NCBI GenBank assembly: GCA_016302985.1
Contig: JAEDMN010000151.1
Span: 1-8,142, forward strand
Direction of reading: 5' to 3'
Length of the DNA stretch: 8,142 bases
Source of the DNA: Kiritimatiellia bacterium
Lineage (GTDB): Bacteria > Verrucomicrobiota > Kiritimatiellia > RFP12 > UBA1067
The first letter of the stretch is position 1. Every line of letters starts with the position of its first letter. Below are positions 1-5,866 of this stretch, one piece after another. The notes beneath the pieces are model-generated. The model saw only the letters and a program-made list of their open reading frames with translations. It did no database searches and was not told the DNA's origin. Both the position numbers and the translations under genes were made by a program.

Positions 1-21
1 CGCCCCGCGAATTGTCCCATC

Positions 22-40
22 CGCGCCGGGGAACGGCGCG
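22..40. repeat. GC-rich inverted repeat downstream of the operon
   Basis: CGCGCCG (22-28) and CGGCGCG (34-40) form a perfect 7-bp stem with a five-base loop. It lies 31 bases beyond the first stem-loop and has no adjacent T run. A second transcription-ending hairpin is possible, but an all-GC stem of this length can occur by chance in GC-rich DNA. The first 90 bases of the window show no convincing gene. Confidence 0.3.
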
Positions 41-70
41 TGCGGAGCCTGGTTTGTCGCAATCGGCCGC

Positions 71-90
71 ATGTGCCCAGCACGGCACAT
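71..90 (-). terminator. Perfect stem-loop directly after the beta-helix gene
   Basis: A 7-bp perfect inverted repeat (ATGTGCC, six-base loop, GGCACAT) begins at the base after the TGA stop of the beta-helix gene (91-93). On the minus strand it is followed by GCGGCCGATTGCG with no T run, so it is not a standard intrinsic terminator. It may be a Rho-assisted end, or a 3' mRNA-protecting hairpin after the last gene of the operon. Placement is exact; function is inferred. Confidence 0.45.
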
Positions 91-1518
91 TCACTTACCG
101 GACTGCGCATCCAGCCCGGGCAGGTCGCTGTCGACCGTCCAGACGCCCTTGCCGGACGTGACCTTCGCGGAGAAGGCGGGGTCGTACCACATGCTGCCGC
201 TGGTCCTGATGTCGATCGGCTTGTCGGCGATCGGATTGGAGACGAACGTCCAGTCCTTCCCCGCGTAGAACCGGCAGCCGGTCACCTGGATCTGCGTGCG
301 GCCGTAGCCGTAGTCCGCCATCGCCTTGTTCTGGCCGAAGCTGATGCCGCCGTTGCGGAGCGTGCAGTTGTTGAGCGAGACGGAATCGACGGGCGTCGCG
401 ATCGCGAGGAAGGTCACCTTGTTCGTGTAGAGCACCTGCACGTTGTCGAAGACGATGCCCTCCTGCTTCGGCGGCTTCGCGCCCGGGTACTGCGACCGCG
501 AGTACTTGCCGAAGTCGTAGTGCACCGAGAACGCGGTGCGGGGCTGCTCGAGATAGCAGTCCCGGAAGACGACGTTGCGGACGCCGCACTGGTAGATCGC
601 CTCGTCCTGCACCCAGACCCAGTTGATGCCGTCGAGCACCTGCTGTCCCTTCAGGTGCGTCGGCCGCGTCCTCGAGATGAAGGTGCGGCCGTCGACCGGC
701 ATCGAGACGCGGTAGAGGCGCCCCTCCGAGACGACGCTGTCGCCCTGCTGCACCTCCATCCCCTCGCGCCAGTCGCACCAGGCGCCCGCGAGGATCCGGC
801 AGAAGTAGCCGACGCGCCGCTGCGGGTTGTCGAGGTCGTGGCAGTTCTCGATCACGCCGTTCTCGATCCAGCCGAGCTCGGGGTTGCCCGAGGAATAGTC
901 GTGCGCGTTGAGCGCGATCGGGTCGTCGCCCGTGTCGAAGACGCCGTTGCGGATGGTGAAGCGCTTCCCCTTGCCGAGGTGCACGCCGTCCTTCCAGCCG
1001 AAGATGCGGACGTCGTCGACGACGAGGTCCTCGAACGTGCAGACGTGGATGCAGTACTGCCCGCGCCCGAGGTCGAGGCAGCGGAAGCGGTTGATCCGCA
1101 CGTCCTTCGCGTAGAAGAACGCCAGGTGTCCGCGCAGGCCGAAGACCTTCCAGTCGTTGTAGTCCATGCCGTTCACGACGACGTGGAGGCCGGTGATCTC
1201 GATGTTCCGGTTCCACGTCTTCGTGAGCGCGCCCTTGTTGAGGATCACCTGCGCGAACTTCTTCCCCTCGTCGCTCTTCACGAAGAAGACGCCGTTGTCG
1301 CAGACGAGCGAGGTGTCGTCGCCGATGAAGACGGTGTCCGCGATCCTGTAGCGCCCCGGCTTCGTCACGCGCACCGTGCCGCCTGCGTCGAACGCGCGCT
1401 GCAGCGCCGCCGTGTTCTCCCTGCCGGTCGCGTCCGGCGAGAACCCGAAGTCCGCCGCGTCCGACGCCCACGATCCCGCCGCCGACAGCACGGCCAGCGC
1501 GCACAGAGCAATCCGCAT
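91..1518 (-). CDS. Secreted right-handed beta-helix protein, pectate-lyase/GH28-like superfamily
   Basis: The 475-residue product probably acts outside the cytoplasm on a polysaccharide. ATG at 1518 is chosen because it directly begins a signal peptide (about residues 1-18, ending SWA) and has GGAGG five bases upstream; a TTG at 1545 would add nine residues before the signal. Residues 22-80 have the N-terminal look of Pfam pectate-lyase-3-type helices (FGFSPDATGRENTAALQ, then a predicted strand ladder). Residues 105-240 and 310-420 carry short beta-helix repeats rich in 'N/D-x-x-F/V/I' turns. DGVHLGKGKRF (177-187) followed by DTGDDPIALNAHDY (195-208) resembles the GH28 active-site strand with its GDD pair, but I do not see the canonical NTD, GHG or RIK motifs, so hydrolase activity is uncertain. 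Residues about 250-303 form a non-helical insert. It is the last gene of the apparent operon, 37 bases after the GH88 gene. It could be a lyase, a GH28 relative or a binding protein. Confidence 0.88.
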   Translation of the reverse strand: MRIALCALAVLSAAGSWASDAADFGFSPDATGRENTAALQRAFDAGGTVRVTKPGRYRIADTVFIGDDTSLVCDNGVFFVKSDEGKKFAQVILNKGALTKTWNRNIEITGLHVVVNGMDYNDWKVFGLRGHLAFFYAKDVRINRFRCLDLGRGQYCIHVCTFEDLVVDDVRIFGWKDGVHLGKGKRFTIRNGVFDTGDDPIALNAHDYSSGNPELGWIENGVIENCHDLDNPQRRVGYFCRILAGAWCDWREGMEVQQGDSVVSEGRLYRVSMPVDGRTFISRTRPTHLKGQQVLDGINWVWVQDEAIYQCGVRNVVFRDCYLEQPRTAFSVHYDFGKYSRSQYPGAKPPKQEGIVFDNVQVLYTNKVTFLAIATPVDSVSLNNCTLRNGGISFGQNKAMADYGYGRTQIQVTGCRFYAGKDWTFVSNPIADKPIDIRTSGSMWYDPAFSAKVTSGKGVWTVDSDLPGLDAQSGK

Positions 1519-1523
1519 CACCA

Positions 1524-1528
1524 CCTCC
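1524..1528 (-). promoter_or_regulatory. Ribosome binding site GGAGG of the beta-helix gene
   Basis: On the minus strand GGAGG is followed by TGGTG and then ATG at 1518. This is a near-perfect anti-Shine-Dalgarno match at five-base spacing. It decides the start at 1518 over the TTG at 1545 and shows that this genome uses Shine-Dalgarno initiation for at least some genes. Confidence 0.8.
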
Positions 1529-1531
1529 GCC

Positions 1532-1559
1532 CGTTCAACGTTCAACCTTCCACGTTCAG
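1532..1559. repeat. 7-base-period tandem array at the GH88/beta-helix junction
   Basis: Read on the plus strand, the units are CGTTCAA (1532), CGTTCAA (1539), CCTTCCA (1546) and CGTTCAG (1553): two identical and two diverged copies in exact 7-base register. The fourth unit includes the TGA stop codon of the GH88 gene (1556-1558), so the array fills most of the 37-base junction up to the next gene's ribosome site. No promoter is seen in it. Confidence 0.6.
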
Positions 1560-2746
1560 CGCTTCAGGCGCAGGAGCGCCTCGAGGAAGTAGTAGTCGCC
1601 GTAGTCGAGCGGCGTGTCGACCTCGCTGCCGGCGGGCTTGTGGCCGACGCCGTGCTTCAGCAGGAAGTTCCCGTTCTCGCCCGGCGCCGCGTAGTAGGCC
1701 GGCGAGGCGAGGGCCTCGAGCTGCTTCACCGCGAACGCGCGATACGCGGCGCCCTTCGCGCCGCCCACGAGGCCGCCGAGCTCGATCAGGCCGGATGCCA
1801 TGATGGAGGCGGCGGACGTGTCGCGCTCCTCGCCCGGGGCGCCGTAGTCCCAGTACGGCACGCCGTCGGCCGGCATGTTCGCGTGGTTGATCGCGAAGTC
1901 GGCGACCTTCTGCGCGAAGGCGAGGTACTCCTTCGACCCCGTCTCGCGCGCCATCATCGTGTAGCCGTGGATCGCCCAGCTCTGGCCGCGGCTCCACGCC
2001 GTCTCGCAGCTTGCGCCCTGGCCGCGCTCGATCGCCTTCACGCGCAGCGTCTGCTGGTCGTAGTCCAGCACGTGGTACGTGCCGCCGTCCGCGCGGAAAT
2101 GGTGCTTCATCGTGTTGCCGGAATGGGCGCGCGCGACGTCGTCGAAACGCCTTTCCCCGCCCTTCGCCTTGGAGGCCCACTCGAGCAGCTCGAGGTTCAT
2201 CATGTTGTCGGGGATGACGAGGAACTTCTTCGTGTCCTCGATCTTGCCCCAGCTGCGGATGAGGCCCAGCCGCGGGTTGAAGCGCTTGCAGAGCGAGTCC
2301 GCCGTCTCGAGGAGCAGCGCGTCGTAGCGGTCCGTCTTCAGCAGGCGGCGCGCGTTGCCGTACGAGCAGTACATGATGAAGCCGACGTCGTGGTTGTCCG
2401 TCACCTTGCTGTTCTCGGCGAGCAGCTCGGTCCACCACGTCGCGCGGTCGCGGAGGAACGCGTCGCCGGTCGCTTCGTAGAGGTACCAGAGCGAGCCCGG
2501 GAAGTGGCCGGAGGTCCACCAGCGGACGGACCGCATGTCGAGCTCGCCCTTCTTCGCGTTCCAGCCGTGCGGCGTGCGGAGCTTCCCCTTCGCGTCCTTC
2601 GCGAGCGGCGTCGCGGCCGCGTCGAGCGCGCGGTAGCGGGCGGCGCTCTTCGCGAAGATGCCGGGCAGCGCGGCGCGCAGTTCGGCTTCGCCGGCAAGGG
2701 CGACGGCGGAGAGGAGGAGGGAGCAGGCGATCAGGAGGTTCTTCAT
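1556..2746 (-). CDS. GH88 unsaturated glucuronyl hydrolase, exported
   Basis: Predicted to remove the 4,5-unsaturated uronic acid from the non-reducing end of oligosaccharides made by polysaccharide lyases, by hydration of the double bond. The 396-residue length is normal for GH88. Residues 1-18 form a signal peptide ending ALA, so it probably works in the periplasm or outside. The (alpha/alpha)6-barrel landmarks are all present: WWTSGHFPGSLWYLYEATGD (76-95); DNHDVGF with D120, equivalent to Asp88 of Bacillus sp. GL1 UGL; CSYGNARRL (127-135); IPDNMMNLELLEW with D180, equivalent to Asp149; H208 in the following RAHSGNT; WSRGQSWAIHGY (251-262); and a C-terminal DTPLDYGDYYFLEALLR. ATG at 2746 is chosen for the signal peptide and the AAAGGAA ribosome site; the frame stays open further upstream without sense. 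It sits 82 bases after the multidomain gene and 37 before the beta-helix gene. GH105 is less likely because both Asp positions match GH88. Substrate (glycosaminoglycan or other) is unknown. Confidence 0.94.
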   Translation of the reverse strand: MKNLLIACSLLLSAVALAGEAELRAALPGIFAKSAARYRALDAAATPLAKDAKGKLRTPHGWNAKKGELDMRSVRWWTSGHFPGSLWYLYEATGDAFLRDRATWWTELLAENSKVTDNHDVGFIMYCSYGNARRLLKTDRYDALLLETADSLCKRFNPRLGLIRSWGKIEDTKKFLVIPDNMMNLELLEWASKAKGGERRFDDVARAHSGNTMKHHFRADGGTYHVLDYDQQTLRVKAIERGQGASCETAWSRGQSWAIHGYTMMARETGSKEYLAFAQKVADFAINHANMPADGVPYWDYGAPGEERDTSAASIMASGLIELGGLVGGAKGAAYRAFAVKQLEALASPAYYAAPGENGNFLLKHGVGHKPAGSEVDTPLDYGDYYFLEALLRLKR

Positions 2747-2750
2747 TCGG

Positions 2751-2757
2751 TTCCTTT
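2751..2757 (-). promoter_or_regulatory. Ribosome binding site of the GH88 gene
   Basis: AAAGGAA on the minus strand lies four bases upstream of ATG at 2746. The AGGA core is suitably placed and fixes this start at the signal peptide rather than at one of the upstream in-frame codons. Confidence 0.65.
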
Positions 2758-2784
2758 GGTTTGAGTTAAGCGGTTCAGGCGGGG

Positions 2785-2832
2785 CTAGATCCCCTAGCCT
2801 CGCTAGACATTCTAGTCTTCCTAGATCCCTAG
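2785..2832. repeat. CTAG array with 9-base period between the multidomain and GH88 genes
   Basis: CTAG occurs at 2785, 2794, 2803, 2812, 2821 and 2829: five copies exactly 9 bases apart and a sixth at 8. The intervening bases vary, apart from ATCC in the first and fifth units. A search by eye found no other CTAG in the window. The sixth copy contains the TAG stop of the upstream gene. Because CTAG is self-complementary, copies can pair; the best hairpin is GGCTAG (2783-2788) with CTAGCC (2794-2799) around a five-base loop. The array could be an operator, an RNA-structure element or a dispersed repeat. Confidence 0.75.
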
Positions 2833-5711
2833 CGGAACAGCAGCAGCGTGCCGCCGGACATCGCCTTGACGGTGAAGCGGGACACCTGGAACTGGACGGG
2901 GTTGTTGCCGGCGCCATGGCACCAGACGCCCATGCCGAGATGGACGTCGCGGCCGAACATGCGGTCCGCGTCCGTCCAGGTCGCGACCTCCGTCCACGCG
3001 TCCGACTCGGCCTTGCGCCAGTACATGGTGAACGTCTGGCCGAGGCGCGTGAGCCGCAGCCAGCACTGCGGTTGGTTGTCCTCGCTGTAGAGCGTCCAGG
3101 GGTGGATGGACTTCTGCCACCCGGTCGCGACGTCGTATCCGACGAGTCCGTAGAAGTCTCTCGCGCCGGCCGTGTTGATTGCGGGGCAGAGGTAGTCGCC
3201 CGCGTCGCTCATCACCACGATGGCGCACTTGCCATAGGCGTTGCCGGGGGAGACGTACACCTCGCAGTCGAAGGACCCGCTCCACGGCTTCAGCAGCGTC
3301 GAGAGATTGAGGGCGTCCTTCGTGCCGAGGTCCAGGTCGCCGCCCGTGACGAGGTACCGCCCCTCCCCGCGCCGCTCGACATGGCTGCAGCGGGACGAGC
3401 CGAACACGTGGCTGGTGAAGCCGTCGATCTGCGCGGACGGAGCCGTCCCCGCGGGCTTCAGCTGCGAGGCGGGAATCACCTCGTCCGCCACCACGCCGCC
3501 CCAGCGGAGAACGCACTTCCTGGCCTGGTTGTCCTCGTTGACGCGGTAGTCGACGCGAATCGCGTGCGAACCCGCCGTCAGGTTGATCGTGCCCGCGGGC
3601 GCCTTCGTGCCGCCCGTCCAGGAATTGGCCACGGAGACGTGGTCGATGAAGACCGCGCCGCCGGCGTCCGTCTCCAGCGAGAACGTGTAGGAACCCGTGA
3701 ACGGGGCGACGACCTCGCCCTCCCAGGCGAGGCGCGCGGGCCCCGTCACGCCGGGCGCGAGCTCGTCGGCCGCCGCGAGGTCCAGGTCCACCGTGCCGGG
3801 CGCGAGCACCGCCTCGTGCGCCAGCTGGCGCGGGTCCGTTTCCGTCGAGTCGAAGGGCCACATGACGACGCCGGGCAGGCCCGTGCCGTCGGCGGGCTGG
3901 TAGAACGGATAGACGAAGACGTCCGAGACGGCCGTGCCGAGATCGCCCGCGGCCGTGACGCGGTACTCGTAGTAGCCGGTCTCGAGGCCCGTCTCCGTGA
4001 AGGACGTCGCGGCCGTGTCCACCGCGACGACGGTCCACGTCTCCGTGCCGCGCGCGCGCCGCTCGAGCGTGTAGCGGGACGCGTTGACCGCGCCGGTCCA
4101 GGCCACGTCGAGCTCCGCCCCGCGGTGCGTGAAGGCGAGCTGCTTCGGCGCGACCACGACCGGCGCGTTCGCGGTGTCCGCCTCGGTCCAGCCGAAGAGC
4201 ATGAGCTCGGCGACATTGCCGAAGAAGTCGCTGCCGCCGTAGAGGAAGTAGCAGAACGCGCCGCCGGCGGGGACCTCCGTGCAGGCCTGGTAGTAGAAGC
4301 GCGTGTCCTGGGAGGCCTGGACGGCGTTGGCCGAGACGGGCGCGCGGTCCGTCAGTCCCGGATAGTCGTCCGCCGCGTAGAGCCGCGCGTTCCGCACCCG
4401 GTAGTAGCAGGCGTTGTCGTTGCGGCAGATGTAGCCGAAGCCGCAGACCCACGCCTTCTGCGCGAACTTCAGGCCGATCGGCGGATAGAAGGCCGCGTCC
4501 TGGTGTTCGTCGACGAAGGTCGCCGTGTTGCCGTCGAAGCAGAGGTTGTGGTCGTGCAGGCCGGTCTTCATGACGCCGTTCGTGCCGGGCAGCACGGTGG
4601 CGCCGTCGAGCAGGACGGTCTCGGCACCCCAGGCGCGGTCGAGGCGGCGCGCCCGGGTGTAGGGCGTCACCGCCGACGTCATCGTCCGTCCCTCGAAAGT
4701 CGGGTGGGAGCAGACGCCCGTCACGCGGTAGTAGGCCGTCACGCCGACGTACGCGCCCTCGTCCATGCAGGCGAGCGTGTCGGTCGCGGGGTCGAGGTCG
4801 TCCGTGAGCGGCGTGAAGGGTCCGTCCGAATGGAACGACCGCTCGAGGCGGCAGGAGGTGCAGCCGGCGTCCGCAGGCAGGTCGGACGGCGAGACGGCGA
4901 GCACGGGGCGGAACGGCGGGTCGGCCGGGATGTACTCGACCTCGGCGCTCTGCTCGTAGCTGTCGAACTCCTTCCAGTGGCGGATCGCGCGGCAGGTGAC
5001 GGGCTCGTCGAAGTACACCTCCGTCATGCGCGTGATGTCCATGTAGTTCGCCGCCACGGCGTGCACCGTCGTCGCGTCCGAGAAGGAGGCGTCGCTCGCG
5101 ATCTGGAAGAGGCTGTTCTGGTAGCGGCCCGCGAGCTTGCGGTGGTCGAGGCGGGCGAGGTAGCGGATGCCCTTGATGCGCGTCGGCGCGTCGAAGAGGT
5201 AGCCGGACCACATGTCGTTGCCGCCGTTGCCCGTGCCGTCGATCCACGTGCCGATGCGGCCGTCGAACGCGTTCCCGTTGCAGGACGCGCCGTAGATGGC
5301 CGTGCCCTTCACGTTGACCGTCGCCGTGAGCGGATCCGTCTCGACCCAGCCGCTCGTCTCGCCCGCCGCGTTCCGCGCGCGGACGCGCAGCGTCGCGCTG
5401 CCGACGAAGTTCGTCCTGCAGTACCAGCAGCGGAAGACGTCGTTGTTCTTGTCGAACGTGTCCCAGCCGCCGGAGACATCGGACCACTCCGTCTCGCCGG
5501 GTCCCTTCATCTGCACGTCGTAGGAAAGGCCGGCGCTCTTCAGCGGCCCCGTGTAGTCGGGGTACTTCCCCTCGTACCACCAGATGCCGACGTTCAGCGC
5601 GCCGTTGACGTAGGCCTGCGTGATCAGCTGCGGATCCGCGGGCGGCGCGGCGAAGAGCGCGCCGAGGGTTCCGAAGGCGAGAAGAACGGACAGTGCATTT
5701 CTGAGTGTCAT
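2829..5711 (-). CDS. Secreted multidomain protein with Fn3-like, discoidin-like, PA14-like and concanavalin-like regions
   Basis: 960 residues, probably a secreted or surface glycan-binding or adhesion protein; I recognise no catalytic domain. A signal peptide covers about residues 1-22 (ending LFAA). The likely order is: Fn3/Ig-like sheet (25-133); discoidin (F5/8-type)-like domain (135-262, with AFDGRIGTWID and a closing RAIRHWKEFD strand); Fn3-like domain (265-350); second discoidin-like domain (about 375-508, with CFDGNTATFVDE and a closing AELMLFGW); Fn3 (515-603, with YTLERR and YYEYRVTA); PA14-like domain (606-752, with FTGSYTFSLETDAGGAVFID and AGSHAIRVDYR); and a C-terminal concanavalin/DUF1349-like domain (760-950, with WLRLTRLGQTFTMYWR). 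Domain names come from motif resemblance, so limits are approximate. The protein has 21 cysteines. No sortase, PEP-CTERM or type IX sorting tail is visible; it ends SGGTLLLFR. ATG at 5711 is chosen for the signal peptide and lies just after an extended -10 site. It ends in TAG, unlike the other four genes, which end in TGA. It probably heads an operon with the GH88 and beta-helix genes. Confidence 0.86.
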   Translation of the reverse strand: MTLRNALSVLLAFGTLGALFAAPPADPQLITQAYVNGALNVGIWWYEGKYPDYTGPLKSAGLSYDVQMKGPGETEWSDVSGGWDTFDKNNDVFRCWYCRTNFVGSATLRVRARNAAGETSGWVETDPLTATVNVKGTAIYGASCNGNAFDGRIGTWIDGTGNGGNDMWSGYLFDAPTRIKGIRYLARLDHRKLAGRYQNSLFQIASDASFSDATTVHAVAANYMDITRMTEVYFDEPVTCRAIRHWKEFDSYEQSAEVEYIPADPPFRPVLAVSPSDLPADAGCTSCRLERSFHSDGPFTPLTDDLDPATDTLACMDEGAYVGVTAYYRVTGVCSHPTFEGRTMTSAVTPYTRARRLDRAWGAETVLLDGATVLPGTNGVMKTGLHDHNLCFDGNTATFVDEHQDAAFYPPIGLKFAQKAWVCGFGYICRNDNACYYRVRNARLYAADDYPGLTDRAPVSANAVQASQDTRFYYQACTEVPAGGAFCYFLYGGSDFFGNVAELMLFGWTEADTANAPVVVAPKQLAFTHRGAELDVAWTGAVNASRYTLERRARGTETWTVVAVDTAATSFTETGLETGYYEYRVTAAGDLGTAVSDVFVYPFYQPADGTGLPGVVMWPFDSTETDPRQLAHEAVLAPGTVDLDLAAADELAPGVTGPARLAWEGEVVAPFTGSYTFSLETDAGGAVFIDHVSVANSWTGGTKAPAGTINLTAGSHAIRVDYRVNEDNQARKCVLRWGGVVADEVIPASQLKPAGTAPSAQIDGFTSHVFGSSRCSHVERRGEGRYLVTGGDLDLGTKDALNLSTLLKPWSGSFDCEVYVSPGNAYGKCAIVVMSDAGDYLCPAINTAGARDFYGLVGYDVATGWQKSIHPWTLYSEDNQPQCWLRLTRLGQTFTMYWRKAESDAWTEVATWTDADRMFGRDVHLGMGVWCHGAGNNPVQFQVSRFTVKAMSGGTLLLFR

Positions 5712-5717
5712 GGCACC

Positions 5718-5723
5718 AGTATA
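5718..5723 (-). promoter_or_regulatory. Extended -10 promoter element of the three-gene export operon
   Basis: The minus strand reads TGCTATACT, an extended -10 (TGn plus TATACT, five of six to TATAAT). The hexamer ends six bases before the ATG at 5711, so the usual spacing puts the transcription start at or beside the A of the start codon. No good -35 hexamer is seen 16-18 bases upstream, as is common with extended -10 sites. There is also no Shine-Dalgarno sequence before this ATG, in keeping with a leaderless transcript. Confidence 0.55.
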
Positions 5724-5744
5724 GCACAAAGAGGCGCGGGGAAG

Positions 5745-5770
5745 CTCTGTGCGGGCCCGGGGCATCAGAG
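5745..5770. repeat. Imperfect inverted repeat upstream of the operon promoter
   Basis: CTCTG-TGC (5745-5752) pairs with GCA-CAGAG (5762-5770, one bulged T) around a GC-rich loop. On the plus strand it is followed by TTTT, resembling an intrinsic terminator for plus-strand transcripts, but no plus-strand gene precedes it. On the minus strand it lies between the hydrolase stop and the promoter and could help end gyrA/hydrolase transcription or act as a regulator site. Function is unproven. Confidence 0.35.
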
Positions 5771-5866
5771 TTTTGCCCCCCCCTCCTGCAACGGACCGGG
5801 ACTGGCCGTGGCGCCCGAACGCGCCTCCACCGCAGGTTGCGGCGGGCGGCGCAGGCCGGGCGCACC

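Noticed and set aside
1..20. Start of another minus-strand gene at ATG 18-20
   Set aside because: Only six codons are inside the window and no ribosome site precedes it, so it cannot be supported.
40..1803. Plus-strand open frame of 587 codons opposite the beta-helix gene
   Set aside because: It has the same mirror composition, no motif and no ribosome site, and it crosses the junction of two real minus-strand genes.
2809..2814. TAGAAT on the minus strand inside the CTAG array as a -10 box for the GH88 gene
   Set aside because: It matches TATAAT at five of six bases, but there is no TG extension and no acceptable -35 at 17 bases (TTCCGC); it may be a by-product of the CTAG units.
2821..5865. 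Second long minus-strand frame (1014 codons) overlapping the multidomain gene
   Set aside because: It is an Arg/His/Pro-rich out-of-frame reading of the same DNA without domains; the accepted frame has a signal peptide and recognisable folds.
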